Source: Chara braunii
Lineage: Eukaryota > Streptophyta > Charophyceae > Charales > Characeae
Assembly (NCBI GenBank): GCA_003427395.1
Contig: BFEA01000430.1
Span: 256,274-315,615 of the forward strand
Length of the DNA stretch: 59,342 bases
Reading direction: 5' to 3'
Shown: one piece after another, positions 43,446 to 54,386 of the stretch
Layout: every line of letters begins with the position of its first letter
Position numbering within the stretch: the first letter of the stretch is position 1
Notes under the pieces: generated by a model
Seen by the model: the letters and a program-made list of their open reading frames with translations, nothing else
Database searches by the model: none
What the model was told of the DNA's origin: nothing
Position numbers and translations under genes: made by a program

Positions 43446-44756
43446 CCCACATTTTGGTGGCCTTGCAGAGGCAGGTAGAGGACAGGACGAGAAGTGCCCC
43501 ACTCCCGCCCCCCACTCTGTGCTACCTCGGGTACATTCACGGTCTCCCACTACAGGGTGCCCTACTGGTCCGCGACAACCTTCCTTGTCACACAATATCC
43601 AGACCTCGGCCATCCAACATGGGCCACAAAAAAAAAAAAAAAAAAAAAAAGAAGAACAAAAAACCATCTTCTTTTGGGGGAAAGAGAACGGGTTCTGCTC
43701 TTTTGGAAAACGAGAGAGCACTTTCCGCTGTGGGTCACTCCCAGGCTGCCACGGTGGAAGACGTTTCCACATCCTTCCTAATCGGCCGCTACCCCCGAAA
43801 AATAGGAAGTACTGTTGGTGGAAGTAATGTGGGGTACAACCCTTACTGTCCTCGGGTAGGACCGAGGCAGTCATCACTACGAGTCACCAACATGGTGACT
43901 GTGTTGTTAGAGTGTCTTCGTGCTCTGTAGTGCCCGAGCCATCACCATTGTGAGGAAGAACTTTGGGCTGTCCCCATGGTAGTTTAGTGTTCACCTTTAT
44001 CGAGGGTTATGTGCATGCGGAGACAACGGTATCAACAGTGGGTGTGCGCCGACAACTTGAGCCCGCCTTTGACGCGAACACGAGGGAAGACAATAGGAAC
44101 TACAAAAGGTGGCACGGTCAAAGGAGGACGGCGATGCACTGATTGGATGGCGTCGCAAAGAAGAATGATGGGTCGATCTAAAGGAAGAGGGTGATCCCCT
44201 CTCGGTCATGCAGACGTGCCGTTGTCGGACAACGATAGATTGCGGCTGCTAACATCCAAGTGCTATGATGACGGGGTCCTTCCGGGGAAATTTCGGCATG
44301 GCGAAGGGTTATTGAAGGAGGTGTACGCACCTTTGTAATTAACCCTCGCTTGAACGAACTTACTACAAGATGGCTGAAGGAACGCATGGTTACCATCATT
44401 TTTCAAGGTGCGGCCACTGGTTTGTCGATGCGAGTGCGGGAATATCTTGTGTGTGCATACAAAACCGATGGTATCGACAATGGACCTTTGAGCGAAACAT
44501 CTAACGAGGGAGGGTGCATGCATAAGGACCGAACGTGATCTCTTATGTGACAAGGTCAAGAGAGGTGGCACAATGGATGGTAACAAAGGCTGAATATACC
44601 ATCTCTGTCTGTGGAGTGGAATACACCATCCAATTGAAGCCTTGGCTGACTAGATCGGAATTGGACGACATAAGACGCCTCGAAGACAAAACTAAACTTT
44701 AGGTGTGGAGAGCATGGTAGAAACATCAATGGGTCGCGTGATCAAAAGCTTGCCAC
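43446..44756. other. Unassigned sequence with one poly(A) run
   Basis: (A)22 lies at about 43629-43650 followed by 'gaagaac'. Nothing else is recognised. Confidence 0.35.
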
Positions 44757-45065
44757 TTGAACAAGATCACACAAGATCTAAGATCAAGAATCTTGAATTT
44801 AAGCTTGTCAAAGGGGCAGAGGATAAGTTTGAGTCGGAACTACCGATATGATTGGGCAGAGAAGTGTTTCAAATCAATTTTTTATGCAAACACACATCAT
44901 GGTGTGAAAGGTGCAGATGGTAATTTCATACGTCGATTGAAGGGTATCCATAAGAAGGCGAGAAGGAAGAAGGGTTGTAAGAAGAACCAAGACAAGCAGA
45001 AGGAAGGCAAAGTCAACAACCGGCTAATCGACACATCAGGTGTTATGCTCCCGATTGAACTTTAA
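44757..45065 (+). CDS. Weak candidate, small basic protein
   Basis: A 102-codon frame with RNYRYDWAEKCFKSIFYANT in the middle and a very basic tail (KKARRKKGCKKNQDKQKEGK). It begins at a non-ATG codon. I recognise no family. It sits alone between repeats and may be a transposon gene fragment or chance. Confidence 0.2.
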   Translation: MNKITQDLRSRILNLSLSKGQRISLSRNYRYDWAEKCFKSIFYANTHHGVKGADGNFIRRLKGIHKKARRKKGCKKNQDKQKEGKVNNRLIDTSGVMLPIEL

Positions 45066-45289
45066 TCCACAATAGAAAAATTCCCACAAAAAATGAAAGT
45101 TGAAAAAATATTCCTTTAGATTAAAAAAATAACATTCCAATGTTCGTCCAATTCAAAAATTCACAAGCAGTTATCAGGAAGCTGAAAATTCAGGAATGAA
45201 AATTCTGAAGTGATAGTTTTGGGCAGTCTGAAAATCCTGAGTGGTCCGGAAGTGGTGAAAGATCCGAAAACCCTAAAAATGTGTGTGTG

Positions 45290-45292
<3 letters not shown>

Positions 45293-45370
<78 letters not shown>
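45293..45370. repeat. (GA)n microsatellite bordering gap
   Basis: A short (TG)n leads into pure (GA)n that runs into the N gap. Confidence 0.95.
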
Positions 45371-46139
45371 NNNNNNNNNNNNNNNNNNNNNNNNNNNNNN
45401 NNNNNNNNNNNNNNNNNNNNNNNNNNNNNNNNNNNNNNNNNNNNNNNNNNNNNNNNNNNNNNNNNNNNNNNNNNNNNNNNNNNNNNNNNNNNNNNNNNNN
45501 NNNNNNNNNNNNNNNNNNNNNNNNNNNNNNNNNNNNNNNNNNNNNNNNNNNNNNNNNNNNNNNNNNNNNNNNNNNNNNNNNNNNNNNNNNNNNNNNNNNN
45601 NNNNNNNNNNNNNNNNNNNNNNNNNNNNNNNNNNNNNNNNNNNNNNNNNNNNNNNNNNNNNNNNNNNNNNNNNNNNNNNNNNNNNNNNNNNNNNNNNNNN
45701 NNNNNNNNNNNNNNNNNNNNNNNNNNNNNNNNNNNNNNNNNNNNNNNNNNNNNNNNNNNNNNNNNNNNNNNNNNNNNNNNNNNNNNNNNNNNNNNNNNNN
45801 NNNNNNNNNNNNNNNNNNNNNNNNNNNNNNNNNNNNNNNNNNNNNNNNNNNNNNNNNNNNNNNNNNNNNNNNNNNNNNNNNNNNNNNNNNNNNNNNNNNN
45901 NNNNNNNNNNNNNNNNNNNNNNNNNNNNNNNNNNNNNNNNNNNNNNNNNNNNNNNNNNNNNNNNNNNNNNNNNNNNNNNNNNNNNNNNNNNNNNNNNNNN
46001 NNNNNNNNNNNNNNNNNNNNNNNNNNNNNNNNNNNNNNNNNNNNNNNNNNNNNNNNNNNNNNNNNNNNNNNNNNNNNNNNNNNNNNNNNNNNNNNNNNNN
46101 NNNNNNNNNNNNNNNNNNNNNNNNNNNNNNNNNNNNNNN
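45371..46139. other. Assembly gap (769 N)
   Basis: Undetermined bases. Both edges are microsatellite: (GA)n on the left, (TG)n then (GA)n on the right. The gap length is probably only an estimate. Confidence 0.99.

Positions 46140-46222
<83 letters not shown>
46140..46222. repeat. (TG)n-(GA)n microsatellite
   Basis: The same TG-then-GA arrangement as at 45282-45370, so one tandem unit may span the gap. Confidence 0.95.
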
Positions 46223-46227
<5 letters not shown>

Positions 46228-46421
46228 GTTAAATGGTAATCGCACTATGAATGCACTTCAACAAGTTAAGCTACATAGCGTGACCACCTCTTCCACGAGC
46301 ATTGTTCGTGTGTGTGTGTGTGTGCAATGACCTTAAGAAAATTGTCTGACAAATTAAATATAGTGTTTTTACGAAAATATAATATCTTACATGCGTCGTT
46401 TAATTTTGTTTTGTATTTGTT

Positions 46422-47962
46422 TTGTATAAATATAAAGTTCATTCACATCTATACAAAGATATGAATATGACGTCTGACCAGTGCAGAAGAGCATGCGACA
46501 TGGTCCTCAAGTATGCAAAAGAAGGTGTTGATTGGAAGAACGAAGATGAGTTGAAGATGTTGAAGGATTGCATACCTTCCTACTTTGATGCGCGTGTTGA
46601 TATTTTAAAAATGCTGGAGAGGAATGCCGAGATGATTCCTCATGTGTTGGCTTTCCTTGACAAAATGAATAATGCTTCATTACGCAAAGTAATGAGGGTG
46701 TGTCAGCCACAGAATGCGAAGTCTTATCTCATGAGTTTGAGGATCTGGTAATGTGGCTTTTCAAAGAAGAAGACATCACAAAGGAGAAAACACGTGTGGG
46801 TGAAAGTTATGACGAACGATGCTGGAAAGACAACGTTAAAGCAAAGGCAGTATCTCATGATTAGTTCTTAAATAATCAGGAAGACGTTTTAAAGATGATA
46901 GCTGTTGATGTGTTAGTTATGACGAATTTATGACAGAAATGTCAGAAAGAGTCTGTGCATTCAGTTTGCGAGCTACCATGCGTGATAGCCGATGGTGAAG
47001 AGTATATCTTACTTTCACAGTGGATGGATTTGTTGCCATCAACGAGGCGTGGACATTGTTCCTTTACTTTGTTGGCGCATTTGATTGAGACATTGGAAGC
47101 AACGCACGGTTTGTTGGTTCTTGATGACCTAGACTGTATGGATGATACATTTTCGTCAGCGCCGGAAGGCGCTTTGGTGAAGACATTGAATTTGTTTGTG
47201 AAATCATCCCCTTCTATTGATTTGTCCAATGTTGTCAACGAACTTTGGGAGTCAATGCAATTGGAGTGCGAAAATATGGATGTTTTTCACAGTTCGACAA
47301 CAAACTGGGATACTGAGAATTATATGAATGAGAACAGTGGTGGGATTCAGCAGACAGAGCGAGAAACACCTTTAGCATGTATGGATTTTGCTATTCAATA
47401 TAAATTTAAAGGTCCGGTAGCCATGAGACTTGCGGATGTTGAAGGAGAGGAAGAAGATTGTGGTGCAGATGACGAAGACGACAAAGATGAAGAAACGCTC
47501 GGTAATTTTTGGCATTCGCATGCTGACAAGTGTTCAGATCCTGAAAAAGGATGGTGTCTAGCAATTTTGCGACTTGCGTCAATATTTGCATTCCGTCCAC
47601 CATCGATGCTCGTCGTTTGCACGGACATTTCATGTGAAGGTCATTTGCAATTCGATTTTTTGTCAGCACTATCTTTCCTCCATCCCAAAGGAAGGGACCT
47701 TTCAAAAGGAGGAAAAAAATGGAATGTGTTGGTTAATTGCAGTTTAGCCATTTCTACGTCGAAGGATTGGGATGGGGCATTAGGATTTCTCATAAAAGCA
47801 GGAGAGTTTGTTTCGTGTGGTATTGAGACAGGAAGAAACGCTTTGGAGAGTTGTTCGATGATGCGTTTTTTACATGGTGTGAGGGAGGACGAGTTGAAGG
47901 TTGAATTTGAAGAGGGTAGCGTTACTGGTGGCACGCAGAAAAAACAGAGGGGTGACGATTAG
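46422..47962 (+). pseudogene. Transposon ORF1, unknown protein of ~500 residues
   Basis: An opening frame (46422-46751; first ATGs near 46461) carries TSDQCRRACDMVLKYAKEG and IPHVLAFLDKMNNASL. A frameshift near 46720-46740 moves it into the frame that continues to 47962, with a TAG at about 46862 and a TGA at about 46931. The long remaining piece has WMDLLPSTRRGHCSF, an acidic stretch (VEGEEEDCGADDEDDKDEE), WCLAILRLASIFAFRPPSM and LHPKGRDLSKGGKKWNVLVN. I do not recognise a family. Its place before the transposase suggests an accessory role in the same element. Confidence 0.6.
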
Positions 47963-48357
47963 CAATGAAGAGCGGTTGTGACATAGGCTTACAAAAAAGA
48001 AGTTTGAGGAGTAGGAGAAGAGAGACACATGTTTTGATCAGAAGACAATGTCTTAAGTATGCATTTTTGAAACTCTACTGATGGTTTCAGGTTATTCTTA
48101 TTTGTGTTTAATATGAGGATATCGAGTTGTGTTGATGTTGCGTTGTATAAATTTTCTGTCATTCGGTAAACAATTTGTACATTTTTTGTTAAAGATTGTT
48201 ATAAAAAATAAGACTTGTGATTTTCTCTCTTCTCTTCTGAGCGTGAATGATTTCTTGTATCGATCGACTGTTTGTTTTACAGAAAGATCAACAACATTGA
48301 CAATCAAGCTTATTTCAACATACAATTTTGCGGATCGTGATCGTCTGTGGACACAAA
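47963..48357 (+). other. Intergenic spacer, AT-rich
   Basis: No frame of interest. It probably holds the transcription end of ORF1 and the promoter of the transposase, but no clear TATA box or poly(A) signal can be assigned. Confidence 0.4.
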
Positions 48358-51008
48358 ATGGAGCCATGTCTTGACTGTGGACGTAGATTTAGATGCAAAA
48401 GGACAATGGAGTCTCACAGGTCAAGAGGATGTACGGGTGAAACTATACATAATGAAGCTCAGTTTCTCCAACAACAGATCGATGTTGAACTTTCAGATGA
48501 TGATGATGAAAATAATGAAATGAATGTTGATGATTCTGGATGCAATGATGAGAACGAAGAAAACGATTTCATAGTTCTTGACGATGATATTCTTGGTGAG
48601 GAATATTCATTAGATTTTGAGCTCGCAGCTGTATTGTGTTCCGCACGAGGGGGTCTTGGTTTATCAAATGGAGATATAAATGCTTTACTGTCTGTCATTT
48701 GTCACCGCCGTTTTAATGGTAGTCAGTTAAAGTACAAAAATTATCGTACTTTTAAGAAGTGGTTAGAAGGTATATCTGGCGACGCATCATGAAATGAAAC
48801 AGAGTTCAGGGACGATAGTTGGTCTGTAGAGGCAACAACTCGTTTATGGTGGCGTAAATGGGATATCACATTTAAGAGTCTTATTGAAGATGCAATAGTT
48901 AATGATGTCGAATACACACTGGAAGCAGATGCGATAGTCGATGATGATGAGTTGTTGATTACAAACGCAAGATCCGTGAGATTTTGGAGGTACGCACAAA
49001 ATGTTATTAGAAACGAAAAAGGTTTAAATGAGAATTGACAAAATAAATATATCATGCCATTTACTTTGTATTCAAATAAAACTCACGTTGATGGTCGCAT
49101 GAAAACCACCGCATATCCTTTGATGTTATCAATTGCTGATCGGCCCGACCAAGCAACCCTGCTTGCTTACTTTCCGATTTTACACCCTCTTCCGCACATT
49201 GAAGGATGGACAAGTCAGGCGCCTGCGTCCGTTCGTCGCAAGCGTTGTCTTTTTCACAAAAGTCTTTCGATCATCCTCGAGGATGCAAAAACAGCTTCCC
49301 ATGATGGAATGCAAATGCATCCACCCCGGTATGGAAATATAATGGTTCATCCTGTGTTGTTAAATTATATACAAGATCATCCTGAAAGATGTCTCCTGTC
49401 ACTCGTGAAAAACCGACGGTGTCCCACGTGCACAGTGCCTACAAACAAACTTCACAAACACATTGATTGCAGCGAATTATTGAGAATAGAAAATGTGGAT
49501 CGCAGTGTTTTGCATGACATTCATCAAGCTTTAGATGTGTCAATGCGTGATCAAGCGTTAGATCTCGCCAAAGACTGGGGAATGCACCACGACATACCTG
49601 TTAATGGTCTTTGGGGATTTTATCAAGGTCGTTTGAACAACGATATCATGTTTGATTACCACTTCGCACTGCAACCGGATAGGATGCGTATCGTAGACCA
49701 TAAAATATTTGAATATATGATTGAAGGCTTGAAAACTTTCTGCAAGTCGTTCGTAAGTGGATCTCGAATGCTGGGCGAACTTGATGCTGGCCTTAAGCAA
49801 ATCAGCCTTAGAGCACGCCGTACGTTTCAAAAGCTTGTGAGCCCTGTTGCAATAGGAGCTGATTTTTTCACTCGTGAAGGTCGATTTGAAGCGAAACAAC
49901 ATCGAGCTGTCACGACCGTTATTCTGTTTATAGTTCATAATTTTGTAGACAACATGGAAGGACGCAACCTTGTTCAATAGTTTGACATGTTTTTAGAGTA
50001 TTTCATTAGCATGTTTCGTGTTAAGAAACATACGATGCAATCACTTCAGAGGTGTGATGATCTTTTCAAAGACTTCATGGAATTTACGAATCCCCGGTTC
50101 GGCCATTTACAGAAGTCAAATTGGAAGATTACAAAAATGCATGATCTAAACAAGTACAAAGCAGCAGTGTTGTGTTCCGGGTTGCCGAATACATTTGCGG
50201 CAGACATTTGGGAACATAATCACATTCGTCTCTGTAAAGATCCTTATCATGCTTCGAATCGTAAAAACCCTTCACGACAAATGGTGGAACGTAGGAGAGA
50301 AAACGAAAATTGGTCGGCAGTGTTGGAGGCAGAAAGGACAGGAGAGAATATCATGTCTTCAACTAATATAGTGTCATTGCGGTTAACATGGTTCAACTTG
50401 AGTGATGAAAGTATCAGGGAAGAAGTTGCATCGTCATCTATTAGAACGACTGACTTTTTACTTTGTCTGCGGAAAGACAACAATTTCATCAGTGTTTGTA
50501 TACATACATTACATAACAAGGCTTTGAAGAGACGAATGGCGACACAATTATCCGACCAAGAACGCATGTTGCTTTTGAATGCACTTACCATGGGTTCATC
50601 AGAGGAAGTGATGTTCAGGTAGCGAGGGCGACACCTGATTTTCATGGCCGGGAGGTACGATCGGATGTAAGTGTTAGAGCAGGGAACGATGAAGTGTGGT
50701 TAACATCTGTAGCAATGTTCTTTATTGTACAATGTTGTGAGGATAATCAAACAATAACGAATTCATGTGCATTTGTACAGTGGTATAAAGAATGTGCTAC
50801 GAACTTAACTAATCGTACTACATGTTAGTTGGTAAAATGGGAAAGAGTTAGAGGTGTGCAGCATAGCAGCGTCATCGATATTGATACGATGATTGAACCA
50901 GTAAATCTTGTTCCATATTTTAGAAGGTCATCATTTCGACAGGATGTGGAACGTGCGAATAAAGAAGAGGGTTATTTTTTTCTTAACAGATCCATAAATA
51001 TTATATGA
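48358..51008 (+). pseudogene. Plavaka-like transposase
   Basis: From ATG at 48358 one frame runs to ~50600, then a frameshift, then another to 51008. N-terminal C2HC finger: CLDCGRRFRCKRTMESHRSRGC (C-x2-C-x12-H-x4-C), followed by an acidic stretch. Next come WWRKWDITFKSLIED and FTLYSNKTHVDGRMKTTAYP, then PLMLSIADRPDQATLLAYFP. CLLSLVKNRRCPTCTVPTNK resembles the Plavaka zinc motif. The C-terminal part has EVWLTSVAMFFI, DIDTMIEPVNLVPYF and YFFLNRSINI. These blocks, in this order, match fungal and algal Plavaka transposases. Stops: TGA 48790 and 49036, TAG 49978 and 50826. I did not assign the catalytic acidic residues. Confidence 0.7.
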
Positions 51009-51183
51009 CTATTTATGTTACATTATTTTTCGTTGTTCTGTCCAATGCTCTTGCTGTTTTCTGTGCGTGTGCGCAGGTGTGCACAACTAGTATTATCGTA
51101 ATTAAGGTAAATAAAAAGATAATTGGGCGTGAGAAAAAATTATGTTCCCAGCGGCAAACGCTCAAGGTAGGGACGAAAGTCAC

Positions 51184-52942
51184 GATGCGAGGGGGAGGGG
51201 AGGGAAAGGGGGGGGCATACAGCCGCAAAAGTGCAGATCAAATGACTCAATGACAGGAGGAACATTCAACAAGTGAAAGTCGAGAACAACAGAATTCGCA
51301 CGTGAGCAGAGAGAACAAATCAGATATAACGGTGAAGGGGAAGAAAAAGTCAAATTATGGTGTATCAAAAAGAGCAAAAGGAGGAAATGTGAAATGTATG
51401 GGAGAGATAGAGGAGAGAAACATGATGGCAACATCTAATGTTCAGGATGATATGTTATCAGAAGAAGAGATCAAACAATTGTATCGTCGTTCTCTGTTGA
51501 GCTTATCAGTTGACGTCTGGGGACTTTTACCTCTTCAGCCAATTCCAAGTGCATTCGGAGCGTGTATGCGTGAAAATGTCGGGAACAGGTCAGATGGTTC
51601 ACAACAAGCCTGTGAACATGTCCACGCTCTAAGGGTCAATGACGAGCATACAATGACTGCGGAGAACCAAGTGTCATGCAACATGGAGTATCACCCAGAG
51701 CATACAACTCAGAAGTTGAGGATGTCATCAAGCGTCTCATTGAATGATATACCAGAGAAGGTGGAAGATCATATGAATGACAATGGGAAGGTGTCGAAAA
51801 TGGTGGATGATAATTATCTTCAAACGGAAGCAGAGATGGTGACCGTCGACATGACAAATGATGAGAAGATGATAAATGATATTGAAAGAAGGGTGCAAAA
51901 CGAGACAAGTGGAGAAATGAACCTGGGAAGTACGAGTCTTGTAAGTCCACCAGCATGTGCAGTTGATGTGGACAAAGGGTCGCAAGACATTGATGAGGAT
52001 GAACATCTCTGATTAGAGGATCGAACGTTACCACTTCTAAGTCAGAGTACAGTTACAGAATACTTTCCTTTCAAGTGACATCCCTCCCACACAGAGTCTT
52101 TCACTATCAGGATGGAAGATGTTGAGTGCTTGGGACGGACGAGGTGGTTGACTACAAATATTATTGACTTTTACAGTCAATATGTATACGAATCTGTAAT
52201 GAAACGGAGCAACAATCTTTCGAGCGTGGAAGTGGCATCAGTGTTGTGGTATAGCAAGATATATAACACACACAAAGATGTAGATCTCAGCTGCCCTCCC
52301 GATGTCGAAGTCGTAAAGAAAATTTGTAAAAGGAGAAGGAAGGGAGTGTCAACATTGTGGGAGAACGAAGTAGTTATAGCTCCAATCCATCTTCAAAATC
52401 ATTACACGGTTCTGGTATTCATCAACATCGGTGAAGTGTTGAAGGACACAGATCTGACTCGCTCAGATTTGTGCGCAATATTCCACATGGACTCCAAAGC
52501 AAATTTGGGGAGACCGAATTTTGATCCATTGGTAATGTACCTGTTCTACGAGCACATGGCAGCAATATTCGTACAAGATGCCGACATCACTGCACAGCGG
52601 TTGAAGCGGGCTTGGAATGAAATTGCCAGCGAAGGAGTGAAGTTCATTGATACTGTCCATTGCCAACAACAACGTAACTACAATGATTGTGGTGTAATAT
52701 TGTGCAGAAATATAGAGAGCATACTTGAGAGTCTTGGAGAGTGCAGAAGTGCCTGTGCAACGAGGAAAGAAACAGAAAAAGTATGCAAACGTTTAATCAC
52801 ACGTTAACCATCGGAGCATCGCCAAGTCATGATTAGGGCATTGGCAGGTATTTATCCGAATCTGCCTTCATCGCATACGACTGAAGACTTCGTTGCAATT
52901 CTTCGGAAACTCATAACTCGACGCAAGAGAACAAGAACGACC
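51184..52942 (+). pseudogene. Transposon Ulp1/SENP-type C48 cysteine protease
   Basis: One frame interrupted by TGA at 51251, 52010 and 52076 and TAA at 52805. The N-terminal ~250 residues are polar and disordered-looking. The C-terminal open part (52112-52807, 231 residues) is a Ulp1 catalytic domain: WLTTNIIDFYSQYV (~12), His97 in QNHYTVLVF, Asp127 in FHMDSK, Gln185-187 and Cys193 in CQQQRNYNDCGVILC. All catalytic positions are kept. Ulp1 enzymes remove SUMO-type modifiers or mature proteins. Transposon-borne copies are known in several plant and fungal DNA element groups, with unclear function. Coding-like sequence continues to 52942 after the TAA. Confidence 0.85.
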
Positions 52943-53257
52943 TAAACTCGAAGCCACGCTGGAGAAAGGTGAGGTGACATTTGCCCTCATTGTAGCAAAA
53001 ATAGAGAGAAATTAATAAAATAATATGAATACAAATTTGCGAAATAAAAATCAACATGGTGAGTGGTTAGGTTTGTAAAAATTAAGGAGAACAAACTTGA
53101 AAAAACGTGTTGTGTTATATTTATAGGTACATATCTAATAATTGATGTGGTGTTTATGTTGCACTGCATGTTATTGTTATGGAGACAAAAATTGTAAAAG
53201 AATTGGACGGAGAGAAAAGAGTGAACAATATAATCAACAGATTTTTGAGAGATATCT
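52943..53257 (+). other. AT-rich intergenic spacer
   Basis: Low-complexity AT-rich sequence between the protease and the next ORF. No gene, and no repeat of note. Confidence 0.5.
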
Positions 53258-54058
53258 ATGGATAAACAGCACGGCAACCAGCAAAGGCCAAGGAGTGGAG
53301 ACCGACTCGAGATAGCACATCATCAACGAGGTTATGGCTTGGAAGAGGATAAACGACCACACAAGGCATATGGTCAAAGATCAGGAGGTGAAGGTGAAAC
53401 TAACATCATCAAAGACATGCAAATTGGGAAACGCGACTGCAGAGCTTCACGAGACGGCAAGGGCGAATTGCGGCGGAGAAATATGATTGAGATGCATGGC
53501 GAAGCAAGCAAGCGTAGATTTGATTGCCGTAAAAAAGAACGCATCAGGAAAACTACATTTGCAGACGAAAAAGAGGAGTCTCCACCACGAACCCCTAAAA
53601 GGAAGATTTTCCGAGAAGATGTGTCAGGTCGTAATGTCCTTCTTGCTCCTGCAAAACATTCAAGAGGTGCGATAAATGAGACACAGGATGTGGAGTATCG
53701 AGACGTGGCATGCAGGTCGAATAGGCGAGGCGATAACGAAGGTGGTGCAATGGAAGTTGATGGTTCACAGAAAAACAACGAAAGAGACTTGCGGGAAAGA
53801 CGCAGAGATGATATATATAATGAACTCCGAGATGGAAATGAAAGTATTCAACAAACATTATTAAAGCAGCGTAATGATGTTGAAAATGAAGAGGACTATG
53901 AAGAATGCGAGGACGAAGAATTTGACGACGAATCCGATGGAGGTCGAGACGGAAGGGAAGAAGAGTTTGACGAATATGCAAAAGAAGATGATCGCTTTGT
54001 TTCTCAAACGTCAACACACATTAAAAAGCAACAGCGGAGAAGAACAACAAATGGGTAA
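53258..54058 (+). CDS. Transposon ORF4, charged disordered protein
   Basis: An uninterrupted 266-residue frame from ATG at 53258. It is highly charged throughout, with an Arg/Lys/Glu/Gly-rich N-terminal half (for example RRFDCRKKERIRKTTFADEK), then SPPRTPKRKIFREDV. A strongly acidic block (ENEEDYEECEDEEFDDESDG) precedes a basic end (HIKKQQRRRTTNG). No folded domain is recognised. Composition suggests a nuclear, nucleic-acid-binding or chaperone-like role, which is only an inference. Unlike its upstream neighbours it has no stop. Confidence 0.6.
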   Translation: MDKQHGNQQRPRSGDRLEIAHHQRGYGLEEDKRPHKAYGQRSGGEGETNIIKDMQIGKRDCRASRDGKGELRRRNMIEMHGEASKRRFDCRKKERIRKTTFADEKEESPPRTPKRKIFREDVSGRNVLLAPAKHSRGAINETQDVEYRDVACRSNRRGDNEGGAMEVDGSQKNNERDLRERRRDDIYNELRDGNESIQQTLLKQRNDVENEEDYEECEDEEFDDESDGGRDGREEEFDEYAKEDDRFVSQTSTHIKKQQRRRTTNG

Positions 54059-54193
54059 TTGACGTTATTCGATGATTTCTATTGTGCATGAGAAATAAAA
54101 ATAATGGTCGGCATTGTTCTTTAAATCATTGTGTTTTATATATATATATATATATATATATGCGTACGGTATATATAGAAATGTTCTATTTGA

Positions 54194-54249
<56 letters not shown>

Positions 54250-54386
54250 CCCCTCGTTTGTTGTCCTCTTCTCTCTCTCTGCGTACGGTTTACCGGGCAA
54301 TTCTGTTTGTGAAAAGTAGTATTAACACCGGGTTATATTTTGTATTTATATGTGGTGCAGTATAACGCGAACAACAAACACGTGGC
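54059..54386. repeat. (TA)n tracts and a shared repeat fragment
   Basis: (TA)n at 54137-54160 and 54199-54248. They are followed at 54249-54306 by 'agcccctcgtttgttgtcct' and 'ggtttaccgggca', which also occur at 24385-24447 (and in the artefact copy 14739-14801). The rest is AT-rich spacer. Confidence 0.8.

Noticed and set aside
45190-46245. Open frames of ~350 codons across the gap
   Set aside because: They are made of N and GA/TG microsatellite, with no information content.
48358-51008. Stop-codon reassignment (TGA/TAG read as amino acids) instead of decay
   Set aside because: A frameshift is also present, and stops occur in the gypsy and LINE genes of the window too, so ordinary pseudogene decay is simpler.
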